Notes under the pieces: generated by a model
Database searches by the model: none
What the model was told of the DNA's origin: nothing
Seen by the model: only the letters and a program-made list of their open reading frames with translations
DNA from: Cryptosporangium minutisporangium
Lineage (GTDB): Bacteria; Actinomycetota; Actinomycetes; Mycobacteriales; Cryptosporangiaceae
Direction of reading: 5' to 3'
DNA: 64,000 nt
Assembly: GCF_039536245.1 (NCBI RefSeq)
Contig: NZ_BAAAYN010000001.1
Coordinates: 31,008-95,007 of the forward strand
Made by a program: the position numbers and the translations under genes
Part shown: positions 23,669-32,179 of the stretch, piece by piece
Position numbering within the stretch: position 1 is the first letter of the stretch
Layout of the letters: every line of letters starts with the position of its first letter

Positions 23669-24283
23669 ATGACCGCCATCAAGTCCCTCGTCCTCGAGAC
23701 CCCCGACGCCGAGGCCGCCGACGTTTTCTACACCACCGCCTTCGGCCTGAACGGCCAGGTGGCCGTCCGCTCCACCGACGCACCGAGCGAGGGCTTCCGC
23801 GGATACACCCTCTCGCTGGTCGTGTCCCAGCCCGCCAACGTCGACGCGCTCGTCGGTGCCGCCCTCGACGCCGGCGCCACCACGCTGAAGCCGCCGTCGA
23901 AGAGCCTGTGGGGCTACGGTGGCGCGATCCAGGCACCGGACGGCGTCATCTGGACGATCGCGTCGTCCTCGAAGAAGAACACCGGTCCGGCGAGCCGGGA
24001 GTTCGACGACATCGTGCTCCTGCTCGGCGTCGACAACGTCTCCGCGACCAAGCAGTTCTACATCGGCCACGGCCTGACCGTGACGAAGAGCTTCGGTAGC
24101 AAGTACGTCGAATTCGCGGCCCCGGACGGCCACGTGAAGCTCGCGCTGTACAAGCGCCGCGCGCTGGCCAAGACCGCTGGTGTCTCGCCGGAGGGCTCGG
24201 GCTCCCACCGGATCGTCGTCAACAGCGACGCCGGATCGTTCACCGACCCGGACGGGTTCGTCTGGGACGTCGCGCCGGTGTGA
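23669..24283 (+). CDS. Two-domain VOC/glyoxalase family protein
   Basis: The 204-residue protein from ATG 23669 (AAAGGA eight bases upstream) contains two VOC repeats. The first is about residues 3-98, ending P-D-G-V-I-W-T-I-A. The second is about 110-203, ending D-P-D-G-F-V-W-D-V-A. Both copies keep the D-x-F-Y/Q-F-Y helix start. It likely binds a small hydrophobic ligand; no enzyme activity can be named. An upstream ATG at 23627 is possible but has poorer spacing. Confidence 0.85.
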   Translation: MTAIKSLVLETPDAEAADVFYTTAFGLNGQVAVRSTDAPSEGFRGYTLSLVVSQPANVDALVGAALDAGATTLKPPSKSLWGYGGAIQAPDGVIWTIASSSKKNTGPASREFDDIVLLLGVDNVSATKQFYIGHGLTVTKSFGSKYVEFAAPDGHVKLALYKRRALAKTAGVSPEGSGSHRIVVNSDAGSFTDPDGFVWDVAPV

Positions 24284-24299
24284 GGCCGCCGTCGGAGGC

Positions 24300-24340
24300 C
24301 GCGCGGTTGTCTCTGCGGGCGAGACGATCAGAGCCGCGCG
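24300..24340. terminator. Possible bidirectional hairpin between convergent genes
   Basis: CGCGCGG (24300-24306) pairs with CCGCGCG (24334-24340), and an inner GTCTC/GAGAC (24309-24313 with 24321-24325) extends the structure. It lies between the VOC stop and the convergent SDR stop, overlapping the last SDR codons. No U-tract is present. Confidence 0.4.
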
Positions 24341-25200
24341 AGCGAGTACCGGACCCCGGTGAGTCGTTCGGACCGCGCCCACAAGTCGGCAGCGAGTTCT
24401 GCGTTCCGGGAACTGCGACTGGTCCGGACGGTCGTCGGATGGCCACGACGCTGCAGCAGCCCGTCCGGCCCGACGCAGACGCCATCGAGACCGGGCACGG
24501 TCGCCGCGTAGAGGATGGGCAGCGCACCCATCCGGGGCGACTGCGCGGGCCCGCCGGCCAGGATCTTGCCCTGCAGCGACCGGTCCCGTCGCTGCCCTTC
24601 GGTCGCGGCGACGCCCGGGTGCGCCGCGACCGAACCGGTGCTCCGACCGGCCGCGGACAATTGCCGGTCCAGTTCGTAGGCGAAGAGCAGGTTCGCCAGC
24701 TTCGACTGCCCGTACGCTAGCCAGCGCTGGTAGCGGCGACGTTCCCAGTTCAGGTCGTCGTCGATCCGGCCGAGCCGGTGCAGACCACTGGAGACGGTGA
24801 CCACCCGGTCGCGCACCCGGTCGAGCAGCAAGCCGGTGAGCGCGAACGTCCCGAGATGGTTGGTGCCGAAGTGCCCCTCGAACCCGTCCGTGGTCGTGCC
24901 TTTCGGCACGCCCATGACACCGGCGTTGTTGATCAGCACATCGACGTCGTCCGCGACGCCGTCGGCGAACGCGCGCACCGAGGAGAGATCGGCCAAGTCC
25001 AGCGTGCGCACCTCGGTATCCCCGACGATCGTGTCGGCCACCGCGCGTGCCTTACCCGGGTCGCGGCAGGCGAGCACGACCCGCGCGCCCGCTCCGGCGA
25101 GCACCCTGGCTACCTGGGCGCCGAGCCCGCTGTTCGCTCCGGTGACGATCACCGTCGTACCCGTCCGATCGGTGACGTCGTCCGCGGTCCACTTCGTCAT
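24328..25200 (-). CDS. Short-chain dehydrogenase/reductase
   Basis: This 290-residue SDR starts at ATG 25200, with GAGGAG eight bases upstream. The cofactor motif is T-G-A-N-S-G-L-G (about 21-28), followed by D-L-A-D-L-S-S, N-N-A-G-V-M-G, the serine of V-V-T-V-S-S, and catalytic Y-G-Q-S-K (Tyr about 163, Lys about 167). The order and the C-terminal R-x-L match retinol-dehydrogenase/WWOX-like oxidoreductases that use NADP. The substrate is unknown. Confidence 0.9.
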   Translation of the reverse strand: MTKWTADDVTDRTGTTVIVTGANSGLGAQVARVLAGAGARVVLACRDPGKARAVADTIVGDTEVRTLDLADLSSVRAFADGVADDVDVLINNAGVMGVPKGTTTDGFEGHFGTNHLGTFALTGLLLDRVRDRVVTVSSGLHRLGRIDDDLNWERRRYQRWLAYGQSKLANLLFAYELDRQLSAAGRSTGSVAAHPGVAATEGQRRDRSLQGKILAGGPAQSPRMGALPILYAATVPGLDGVCVGPDGLLQRRGHPTTVRTSRSSRNAELAADLWARSERLTGVRYSLARL

Positions 25201-25382
25201 CTCGCGCTCCTCGGCCAGTAGTTGTGTCCACTCGCAGGTCCACGATCGCGCCCGGGCCCGCCCGGCGCGTCGTCCGGCGGGTGGCACCGCGGCTACGCCC
25301 AGCGCGGCAGGAGCGGGCACCCCGTACCGCGCGGGGCGCACGCGCGCGGGAACCGGAGCGTTCCGGCGCGCGTCGAAGGCTC

Positions 25383-26183
25383 ATGATCCGGACCGCGTTC
25401 GTCGTCCTGGCCGCTCTCGTGCTGACCGGCTGCACGGAACGATCGGACTCGACCCTCACGCCCGCCACCCACGCCGCCTCGCCGGGAACCAGTCTGATCG
25501 GCAAGTCGTTCGAAGCCGTCGAGGTGACCGAGGACGGCGCCCGGCGGCCGCTCGTCCGCGGCACCACGCTCGAGGTCCGCTTCGGCGCGGACGGCTCGGT
25601 CGAGATGGAGGCCGGCTGCAACCGGCTCAGCGCCCCGGTCACGATCGGTCGCTCCCGGCTCGACGTCGGGCAGATCATTCAGACGGACAAGGGCTGCAGG
25701 GGTGTGCTGCATGCGCAGGACGACTGGCTGGCCGACTTCTTCGGCGGCGACCCGTCCTGGCGTCCGGAGGACACCGAGGTCGTGCTCGAACGCGGCACGA
25801 CGACGATCCGGCTGGCGGTACCTCCGCCCGTGCGCCCGGAGGCGATCGTCGGCCGGAAGTGGGTGATCTACGGCCTGATCGACTCCGGGACCGAGGGCGG
25901 CATCCAACCCGGGTTCCAGCCGGACCTGAACTTCGACGGCTCGTACGTCACCGGAGACACATCGTGCGCCCAGCTGAGGGCTCCGGCGAGCGTCGGTGCG
26001 GGCACCATAGAACTGGGCACCGTCCGGCTGACCTCGGTGAGGCCGTGCCCCAGCGGGGGCGACGCCATCCACACCGCGATCATGGGCGTACTCGGCGGGG
26101 GCGCGACGCTCACCGTGACCCTCGAGGACCGCACGCTTCGCCTCATGTCCGGCGACAAGGGCCTGCTCCTGAAACCACGGTGA
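25383..26183 (+). CDS. META-domain lipoprotein
   Basis: This 266-residue protein has a short lipoprotein signal with lipobox L-T-G-C (Cys17). Two META-like (HslJ) repeats follow: about 38-140, starting L-I-G-K-S-F, and about 155-262, starting I-V-G-R-K-W-V-I-Y. Each contains the F-x-x-D-G-S and C-x-x-L pattern. Such lipoproteins are exported and anchored on the outer face of the membrane; their function is unclear, with heat-shock and drug-resistance links in E. coli HslJ. Confidence 0.8.
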   Translation: MIRTAFVVLAALVLTGCTERSDSTLTPATHAASPGTSLIGKSFEAVEVTEDGARRPLVRGTTLEVRFGADGSVEMEAGCNRLSAPVTIGRSRLDVGQIIQTDKGCRGVLHAQDDWLADFFGGDPSWRPEDTEVVLERGTTTIRLAVPPPVRPEAIVGRKWVIYGLIDSGTEGGIQPGFQPDLNFDGSYVTGDTSCAQLRAPASVGAGTIELGTVRLTSVRPCPSGGDAIHTAIMGVLGGGATLTVTLEDRTLRLMSGDKGLLLKPR

Positions 26184-26234
26184 CCGGCCGTCCGCCCGCG
26201 TTTGGCGGCGGCTCGGACCGGCAACGAGCGTGCC

Positions 26235-26678
26235 ATGTGGACCACGGAGCACATGGGAACCGGCCGGATCGTCCGTCGCGCGATCGTGCTGGCGGCCGCC
26301 GGAGCCTTCGTCGCAGGCCTCGCGATCGTGGTCGAAACGCTGCGCAACCCGGACGTGAGTACGTCCGACGTGATCTGGGCGATCGTCCGCGGCCTCGTGT
26401 TCGCCTCCCTGGCCGCCGCGTGGGAGCCGTTGGCGCGACGGTTCGACCTCATGCAGCTTCCGAAACGGTCCGCCGAGCCGACCCGGGCCCACACCGTGGT
26501 GCTCAGCCTGATCGCTGTCGTGGCGCTCGTCGGACTGGGGTGGCTGATCGCCCAACCGGACGCGTCCGCGCTTCGGCGTACCGGCCTGCTCCTGGTAGCG
26601 GCGGGAGGAGCGCTGAGCGTCGGCATCGTGAGCCGTCGCCTACTGGGCCGGCGTGCCGCACGTCGGTCACCGTGCTGA
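26235..26678 (+). CDS. Membrane protein, unknown function
   Basis: This 147-residue protein has four predicted helices (about 18-36, 49-66, 85-104 and 114-130) and a basic C-terminal tail (R-R-L-L-G-R-R-A-A-R-R). ATG 26235 is used; ATG 26253 is also plausible. It is 51 bp after the META lipoprotein on the same strand and may share its transcript. No family is recognised. Confidence 0.6.
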   Translation: MWTTEHMGTGRIVRRAIVLAAAGAFVAGLAIVVETLRNPDVSTSDVIWAIVRGLVFASLAAAWEPLARRFDLMQLPKRSAEPTRAHTVVLSLIAVVALVGLGWLIAQPDASALRRTGLLLVAAGGALSVGIVSRRLLGRRAARRSPC

Positions 26679-26689
26679 GCGCCTGACCG

Positions 26690-27772
26690 TCAGGACACCG
26701 CGTCGAACCTGACGTCGTGTGACGCATCGGGTTCGAGGAATGCGAGCAGGTCGAGCCCTTCCGCCGTCGCGGCGTCCCGGTCGGCGGTGGACAGCGGCAG
26801 GAACGTCCGTACGACCAGTGTGGCATCGCCGCGGGTCTTCTCGACCGTCCACGCCGCCGCGGTGACACCGTCGACGAGCACGGGGTGCGGTACCGGCCCG
26901 TGCGGCGTCACCGCCTTGGTGCGGAACTCCTCGGAGACGAATCGGCCGCGGTCCTTGTGTGAGAGCAGCAGGTTGTCGAAGTCGTACAGGAACCGCACGG
27001 GTGCCGGCGTGTCCGGATCGGGACGCGGGGCGTCGGGCAGGTCGAGGTACCCGCCGGCGAACTCGACCAGCCGGAGCCGCTCGACGATCTCGCTCAACTT
27101 CGTGAGCCCGCACCACATCTGGATGTCCTGGACCGTCGCCGGTCCGTACGCGGCCAGGTACCGCAGCACCAACGTCTCCAGCGACGCGGTCCGTGCCGGC
27201 GCGTCGACCCATTCGTCCAGCGGCGCGTGCGTCGTGCGGCCGCTGCGTTTCCACACTCCCCGCGGCGGGATCTGCACCACCGGCAGAAGGTTGCGCACCG
27301 TGTACGCGAGCGCCGCGGCATCGTTGTCGGGCCACCGCTCCAGCAGCGCCTCGCCGAGCTCCGCCGGGGTGCGCGGCCGCTCGGCCAGGATTTCGTGGCC
27401 GGCCGCCACGACCGCGTCGGTGTCGAGCCCGCGCGTCCAGCGCCCGTGGGTGCTGTTGCGGAACAGGTCCCGGTCGAGTGCCGGCTGCACGAGCGGGCGC
27501 AAGGCCACCGCATCGGCCGCGCTGACGAAGTGGATCGTCGAACGCATCAACGCCATCCGCACCGCCCGGCGCGAGGTGAGCAGATCGGCCACGTCGGCGG
27601 GCGGGCATCCGGCGACACGCGCCCACAGACCGACGTACCAGGTATGCGGCGTCTGCGCCTGGAGGCCGACGAGGTGCTCGGTCACCTCCAGCGGCGGCAG
27701 CCCGGTCCGCCGCAGCAGGAACTGCCGCGCCAAGGTGGCCCGGTTCAACGCCCGGTGATCGAGCACGCTCAT
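26690..27772 (-). CDS. AlkZ/YcaQ-like winged-helix DNA glycosylase family protein
   Basis: This 360-residue protein belongs to the HTH_42 family. Its H-L-V-G-L-Q-A-Q-T segment (about 33-41) holds the Q-x-Q motif that is catalytic in AlkZ. The region W-x-V-G-L-W-A-R, the central winged helices, and the C-terminal R-F-L-Y-D-F-D-N-L-L-L-S-H segment are typical. AlkZ-type enzymes unhook DNA interstrand crosslinks or remove bulky N7 adducts; the actinobacterial subgroup is less studied, so activity is inferred. It sits 29 bp downstream of epoxide hydrolase 2 on the same strand and may share its WYL-controlled mRNA. Confidence 0.85.
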   Translation of the reverse strand: MSVLDHRALNRATLARQFLLRRTGLPPLEVTEHLVGLQAQTPHTWYVGLWARVAGCPPADVADLLTSRRAVRMALMRSTIHFVSAADAVALRPLVQPALDRDLFRNSTHGRWTRGLDTDAVVAAGHEILAERPRTPAELGEALLERWPDNDAAALAYTVRNLLPVVQIPPRGVWKRSGRTTHAPLDEWVDAPARTASLETLVLRYLAAYGPATVQDIQMWCGLTKLSEIVERLRLVEFAGGYLDLPDAPRPDPDTPAPVRFLYDFDNLLLSHKDRGRFVSEEFRTKAVTPHGPVPHPVLVDGVTAAAWTVEKTRGDATLVVRTFLPLSTADRDAATAEGLDLLAFLEPDASHDVRFDAVS

Positions 27773-27801
27773 CGGCGTCCCCTCTCCTGGTTGTCGCGTA
27801 C

Positions 27802-28914
27802 CTACTGGTTGTTACGGAAGAACTCGCGCATGTCGGCGACCAGCGTCGCCGGCGCATCGTGCGCGGAGTAATGGCTACCTTCGTCGTAGTACCGCCACGA
27901 GACGATGTTCGCGTGGTCGCGTTCGCCGAGCGCGCGGATCGACTGGAAGTCGTACTTGAAGTTGGCCAGCCCCAGCGGGACCGTCGTCGGCCCCTCCGGC
28001 TTGTCGGACGCGTGCCGGTCCTCGAAGTACAGCCGCGCCGCCGATCCGGCCGTGTTCGTGAACCAGTAGATGCTCACGTTCGTGAGCACGAGGTCGGAGT
28101 CGAGCGAGCCGATCAGCTGCGCGCTCCACGCCAACTGGGCCACCGGCGAGTCGGCCAGCGCGTGCGCGATCGTCTGCGGCGCGAGCGACTGCATCTTGTC
28201 GTGCGCGCCGCCGTTCTCATTCCACCACTGCAGGAACTGCACCCGGCCCCGGTCCTCGTCGGACAGTCCCTCGAGTTCGGCCGGGTCGCCCGACGGGAAC
28301 GAGAACACCTGCGTCACGTGGACGCCGGCCACGTGCTGCGGGTCGGCCCGCCCGACCTCCGGTGCGATGAGCGCCCCGGCGTCGTTGCCATGGACGCCGT
28401 ACCGCTCGTAGCCGAGGCGGCGCATGAGCTCCGCCCACGCCCGGGCGATCCGGTACCGGTTCCAGCCCTTCTCCGCGGTACGGCCGGAGAAGGCGAATCC
28501 AGGGATCGACGGGATCACGAGGTGGAACGCGTCGGCCGGGTCGCCGCCGTGCGCCCGCGGGTCGCTCAACGGCCCGATCACGTCGATGAAGTCGAGTACC
28601 GAGCCCGGCCAGCTGTGCGTGAGGATCAGCGGCGTCGCGTCGGGCTCCGGCGAGCGGACGTGCAGGAAGTGCACGTTCTGCCCGTCGATCGTCGTCGCGA
28701 ACTGCGGAAAGGCGTTGAGCCGCTTCTCCCAGGCGCGCCAGTCGTACCCGTCGCGCCACCGCTGGACCAGCGACCGGACCCGCTCCAGTGACACGCCGTA
28801 GTCTTCACCCGCGTCGGGCAGCTCGTCGGTGAACCGGGCCCGCGCCAGGCGGTCGGCGAGGTCGTCGAGGTCGGCCTGCGGGATGTCGATCGTGAATTCG
28901 CGGATCTCTGTCAT
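27802..28914 (-). CDS. Epoxide hydrolase (EHN-domain alpha/beta hydrolase) 2
   Basis: This 370-residue paralogue of the enzyme at 11904 shares the Y-D-W-R and V-H-F-L-H-V-R-S blocks. The oxyanion region is H-S-W-P (100-103), the nucleophile Asp178 lies in H-G-N-D-A-G-A, and a catalytic His is in D-E-G-S-H-Y-S near the C-terminus. ATG 28914 has GAGGG eight bases upstream. It is divergent from WYL regulator 2 and shares with copy 1 an operator of the same design. An AlkZ-like gene follows downstream. Confidence 0.9.
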   Translation of the reverse strand: MTEIREFTIDIPQADLDDLADRLARARFTDELPDAGEDYGVSLERVRSLVQRWRDGYDWRAWEKRLNAFPQFATTIDGQNVHFLHVRSPEPDATPLILTHSWPGSVLDFIDVIGPLSDPRAHGGDPADAFHLVIPSIPGFAFSGRTAEKGWNRYRIARAWAELMRRLGYERYGVHGNDAGALIAPEVGRADPQHVAGVHVTQVFSFPSGDPAELEGLSDEDRGRVQFLQWWNENGGAHDKMQSLAPQTIAHALADSPVAQLAWSAQLIGSLDSDLVLTNVSIYWFTNTAGSAARLYFEDRHASDKPEGPTTVPLGLANFKYDFQSIRALGERDHANIVSWRYYDEGSHYSAHDAPATLVADMREFFRNNQ

Positions 28915-28933
28915 GCCGGAACCCTCGCACCGC

Positions 28934-28956
28934 ATTAGGAGAGGTTCGTTCCTAAT
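28934..28956. promoter_or_regulatory. Operator between epoxide hydrolase 2 and WYL regulator 2
   Basis: Perfect arms ATTAGGA (28934-28940) and TCCTAAT (28950-28956) flank a 9-bp spacer. Read on the hydrolase strand the spacer is ACGAACCTC, against ACGAACTGA at the other divergon. The shared pattern is GGA-ACGAAC-N3-TCC within matching ATT/AAT arms. It lies 20 bp from each of the two divergent start codons, so a bound protein would block both promoters. Confidence 0.78.
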
Positions 28957-28975
28957 AGCGTGGGATCCTGAAACC

Positions 28976-29956
28976 ATGTTGGAGACGTCCGCGCGCCTGT
29001 TGCGCCTGTTGTCGCTGCTGCAGAGTCAGCGGGATTGGACCGGCACCGAGCTGGCCGCACGCCTCCAGGTGAGCGGGCGCACGATTCGGGCCGACATCGA
29101 ACGCCTGCGCACCCTCGGATACCCCATCGAGGGACTCCGCGGGGCGGTCGGCGGCTACCGGCTCGGCGCCGGCGCCGACATGCCTCCACTGCTGCTCGAC
29201 GACGACGAGGCGGTCGTGGCCACCGTCGCGCTCCAGGCTGCCGCGTCGGGGTCGATCGGCAGCTCACCGCGCGGCGTGGAGGAGACCGCGCTCCGCGCCC
29301 TCACCAAACTCGAACGGGTGCTCCCGCCCCGGCTCCGCCGCCGGGCCACCGCCCTACGGATGGTCACCGTGGCCGTGCGTCCCGATACGGCCGGCCCGGT
29401 CGTCGACCCCGCCGTGCTGTCGACGCTGGCCGCCGCCTGCCGCGAGCACGAAGGCATCCGCTTCGACTACGAGTCCCACGGCGCGGTGGCCTCGCGGCGC
29501 GAGGTGGAGCCATATCGGCTCGTCAACTGGGGCCGCCGCTGGTACCTGTTCGCCTACGACCTGAGCCGCTCTGACTGGCGCTCGTTCCGCGTCGACCGGA
29601 TCAGCCTGCGGACGCCGAACAACCCACGGTTCACCCCACGCCCGCTGCCCACCGACGACGTGGCCGCGCACGTCTCCCGCGGCGCCTCCGCGGCTGCCTG
29701 GCGGTACCGGACCGCCGTCATCGTCCACGCCCCGGCGGCCGACATCGCGGCCCGGATCAACCCCGCGGCCGGCTCCGTCGAACCCGGCGACGACGGCCAG
29801 TCCTGCGTGTTCCACACCGGCGCCGACTCCATCGAGACACTGGCGGTACACCTGAGTCTCCTCGACGCCGACTTCACGGTCACCGAACCGGTGGAACTGG
29901 TCGCCCATCTCCGCGCGCTGGCCGACCGTTACACGCGCAGCACGCGGGGAGGCTGA
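28976..29956 (+). CDS. WYL-domain transcriptional regulator 2
   Basis: This 326-residue regulator starts [20 protein letters not shown]. The HTH recognition helix [13 protein letters not shown] and the WYL core R-W-Y-L-F-A-Y-D-L are intact, followed by a WCX tail. It is closest within the window to the regulator at 10819, whose neighbour is also an epoxide hydrolase. The recognition helices differ at only a few positions, in line with similar but not identical operators. The ligand is unknown. Confidence 0.88.
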   Translation: MLETSARLLRLLSLLQSQRDWTGTELAARLQVSGRTIRADIERLRTLGYPIEGLRGAVGGYRLGAGADMPPLLLDDDEAVVATVALQAAASGSIGSSPRGVEETALRALTKLERVLPPRLRRRATALRMVTVAVRPDTAGPVVDPAVLSTLAAACREHEGIRFDYESHGAVASRREVEPYRLVNWGRRWYLFAYDLSRSDWRSFRVDRISLRTPNNPRFTPRPLPTDDVAAHVSRGASAAAWRYRTAVIVHAPAADIAARINPAAGSVEPGDDGQSCVFHTGADSIETLAVHLSLLDADFTVTEPVELVAHLRALADRYTRSTRGG

Positions 29957-30007
29957 CCGTACCCGCCCCGCGGCGACGCCGCCCAGCAGGCCCAAAAGGC
30001 GAGCCGC

Positions 30008-30415
30008 TTACGGGAGAACCGCGACCGCTTCCACCTCGACCAGCAGGTCGGGCTCACCGAGCGCCGCCACGCCGATCAACGTCGTGGGCTTCATCGGGTT
30101 GACACCCAGCCGCTCGGCGGCGCGGATCGCGCCTGACATCAGCGCCTCGCCCTTGTCGAGGCTCCAGTCGACCACGTAGATCGTGAGCTTCGCGATGTCG
30201 TCGAAGGTACCGCCGGCGGCCGCCAGCCCGGTCGCGACGTTGAGGTACGCCTGCTCGGTCTGCGCGCTGAGGTCACCCGCCCCGACCGGTTCCCCCTCGG
30301 CCGTCCGGGCCACCTGCCCGGACAGGTAGACGGTCCGGGTTCCGGTGGCGATGGCCACCTGCACGTACGCGTCGGGCTTCGGTAGCCCGTCCGGATTGAT
30401 CAGTTCGATCGCCAT
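30008..30415 (-). CDS. RidA family (YjgF/YER057c/UK114) protein
   Basis: This 135-residue protein has the RidA order: Y-L-S-G-Q-V-A-R near residue 30, D-D-I-A-K-L-T-I-Y-V-V-D, and P-x-x-T-L-I-G-V-A-A-L-G-x-P-D-L-L-V-E-V-E-A-V-A at the end. The conserved Arg of true enamine/imine deaminases is replaced in the family block, so deaminase activity is not certain. ATG 30415 follows AGGAGGAG. It is divergent from a TetR gene that probably controls it. Confidence 0.87.
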   Translation of the reverse strand: MAIELINPDGLPKPDAYVQVAIATGTRTVYLSGQVARTAEGEPVGAGDLSAQTEQAYLNVATGLAAAGGTFDDIAKLTIYVVDWSLDKGEALMSGAIRAAERLGVNPMKPTTLIGVAALGEPDLLVEVEAVAVLP

Positions 30416-30440
30416 GGCTCCTCCTCAGGTTCCATAACAA

Positions 30441-30462
30441 CGCTATATCAGTGCTATATAAT
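30441..30462. promoter_or_regulatory. AT-rich control region of the RidA/TetR divergon
   Basis: A direct repeat GCTATAT (30442-30448 and 30453-30459) overlaps a perfect TATAAT (30457-30462) on the plus strand. The TATAAT ends seven bases before the TetR GTG, so the TetR transcript is predicted to start at or next to its own start codon (leaderless). The repeat is a candidate TetR site. Confidence 0.55.
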
Positions 30463-30469
30463 CGGCAAG

Positions 30470-31114
30470 GTGCCGAGAAATCGAGAAGCGGGCGTCCGTC
30501 TCACGTTGGTGGAGAAGGCCGCGGAGCTACTGATGACCAACGAACCGGTGACGCTGCGGCGGGTCGCTGCCGCCGCCGGCACATCGACCATGGCCGTGTA
30601 CACGCACTTCGGCGGTATGCCCGGGCTCCTGCGGGCGGTCCGCCAGGAGGGGTTCACCCGGCTGGGCGCGCGGCTGCGGACGATGGCGGGCACTGACGAC
30701 CCGGTACGGGATGCGATGGCCCTGGCCTCCGGTTATGCCGCGAACGCGTGCACGAACCCGGCCCTGTACCGGGCGATGTTCGACACGCGCTACGACCTCG
30801 ACGACCCGCTGGCCGCCGACGAGACGTTCGGGGCACTCATCGGCGCGCTCGGCCGAGCGGTCGAGGTTGGACGGTTCGATCCCGACACCGATCCGACGGG
30901 CGCCGCGGTCGAACTCTGGGCGATGGCCCACGGTCTGATCATGCTGATCCTCACCGGGGCACTCCCGTTTCCGACACTCGCCGAGCACCTACCGTCGATG
31001 GCGGTGGCGGCGTTCGTCGGGTTCGGCGACGATCCAGCCGCGGCGCGGAGATCGGTCGACGCCGGCTGGTCACCACCCGAGCCACCCTCCGGGGCGGAGC
31101 CCCAGCCTGGGTGA
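30470..31114 (+). CDS. TetR-family transcriptional regulator
   Basis: This 214-residue protein has an N-terminal HTH (residues 8-55: T-L-V-E-K-A-A-E-L-L, then V-T-L-R-R-V-A-A-A-A-G-T-S-T-M-A-V-Y-T-H-F-G) and a helical ligand domain with the W-A-M-A-H-G-L-I-M-L segment seen in WHG-type TetR C-terminal domains. GTG 30470 is the start and lacks a ribosome-binding site, consistent with leaderless expression. It faces the RidA gene. Confidence 0.87.
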   Translation: MPRNREAGVRLTLVEKAAELLMTNEPVTLRRVAAAAGTSTMAVYTHFGGMPGLLRAVRQEGFTRLGARLRTMAGTDDPVRDAMALASGYAANACTNPALYRAMFDTRYDLDDPLAADETFGALIGALGRAVEVGRFDPDTDPTGAAVELWAMAHGLIMLILTGALPFPTLAEHLPSMAVAAFVGFGDDPAAARRSVDAGWSPPEPPSGAEPQPG

Positions 31115-31146
31115 ATGATGGGGGAAGTCGCCGAGAAGGGCTCGCC

Positions 31147-31389
31147 ATGATCCCGACACTGATCGTGTTCGGCTTGGTAACCGGACGGTGGTGGCGGTCG
31201 TCGCTCATCGCCGCCGCGGTCGGTTGGCCAGTCCTACTCGTCACCGCCGACGTGATGGGTGTCGAGGTGGGACTGCTCGGGGCGTCGACGCTCGCCGTCG
31301 TCGACGCCGCCGCGGGCGCCCTGATCCATCAGGCGATCTGGCGGACACTCCGGCGACTGCGGTCGTGCGAGTCCTTGGTTGATCCGTAG
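31147..31389 (+). CDS. Small membrane protein
   Basis: This 80-residue protein starts at ATG 31147 with AGAAGGG upstream, 32 bp after the TetR stop. It has two hydrophobic segments (about 2-35 and 40-62) and a basic tail R-R-L-R. Codon bias is consistent with coding. It probably belongs to the TetR transcript; family and role are unknown. Confidence 0.5.
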   Translation: MIPTLIVFGLVTGRWWRSSLIAAAVGWPVLLVTADVMGVEVGLLGASTLAVVDAAAGALIHQAIWRTLRRLRSCESLVDP

Positions 31390-31492
31390 CACCGGCCCCG
31401 CCGGAGCGGCTGCGATAGCGCGTTCCGGTTCCGCATCGGCGCCCGGCGGTGCCGCCGGGCGCCGTCGATGCTGGCGGCCGCACCGAGCCGTC

Positions 31493-31861
31493 TCAGTGAA
31501 TGGCCGGCCGAACGTCGAACCCGTTGCCCGTACTGTGCCCGAGATCGTTGGGTCGCACGGCGTCGAAGAGGCGTTGGCCGGCCTGCCCGTCTCCGGCGAT
31601 GGTGAGCCGGTCCTCGTTGATGGCCTCGGTGAGCGCCTGAGGTGAGCGGAGGACGCGGACCAGGGTGTCGGGATCCGTGTCGAGGATGGTGTCCGGCCGT
31701 TCATGCGGTTCGCCGCGATTCATTTCGACGAGGCGGCCGTCGGCGACCCGGACGGTGAAGCGGTCGCGGTCCAGACGCATCTCGTAGACGGCGGTCCAGG
31801 GGTCCTCTGGCTGCGTGTTGAAGAGGGTGCGCAGCCAGATCATCGCCGAGTCCGCGCCCAC
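31493..31861 (-). pseudogene. SCP2-like domain fragment, 5' part (probable HxlR HTH) lost
   Basis: The 122 residues align to the SCP2-type C-terminal half of HxlR-like regulators: G-A-D-S-A-M-I-W-L-R-T-L-F, then F-T-V-R-V-A-D-G-R-L, D-T-I-L-D-T-D-P-D-T-L and A-I-N-E-D-R-L-T-I-A-G-D. The homology runs upstream past the nominal GTG by a few codons (E-S-F-A-V-P) and then stops dead at about 31878. There a RidA fragment begins on the other strand. No DNA-binding domain is present. The piece may still be translated but is most likely a relic. Confidence 0.65.
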
Positions 31862-31881
31862 CGGAACTGCGAAGGATTCCG

Positions 31882-32154
31882 GTGCCTGCGCAGCATCCGG
31901 GCGACATGGCTTCCCAGCTCAAAGCGTCGCTGGACAACCTCGAAGCCGTCCTCGCGGGCGCCGAGATGACGCTCGCCGACGTCGTCAACCTCCACGTCTA
32001 CACCACCGACGTCGACACGCTTCTGGGGCACTTCGGCGTGCTGACCGCACGGTTCGAGGGCACTGGTGAGCGCTTCGCCAGTACCCTGCTCGGCGTCGCG
32101 CAGCTGCCCGCCCCGCAACTGCTCGTCATGCTCGAAGCCACCGCGATGGACTGA
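31882..32154 (+). pseudogene. RidA family fragment lacking its N-terminal third
   Basis: The 90 residues begin in mid-domain with P-A-Q-H-P-G-D-M-A-S-Q-L, normally about residue 45 of RidA-like proteins. They continue to the end (N-L-E-A-V-L-A-G-A-E-M-T-L, H-V-Y-T-T-D-V-D, L-L-G-V-A-Q-L-P-A-P-Q-L-L-V-M-L-E-A-T-A). The first two beta strands and their substrate-contacting residues are gone. It abuts the SCP2 fragment head-to-head with only a few bases between, suggesting a deletion of a shared divergent promoter and both 5' ends. Confidence 0.7.
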
Positions 32155-32179
32155 GACGCCGGCCGGCCTGCCGATCGAC

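Noticed and set aside
24797-26686. 629-codon plus-strand frame over SDR, lipoprotein and membrane protein genes
   Set aside because: Arg/Ala-rich shadow frame without motifs; each underlying gene is supported independently.
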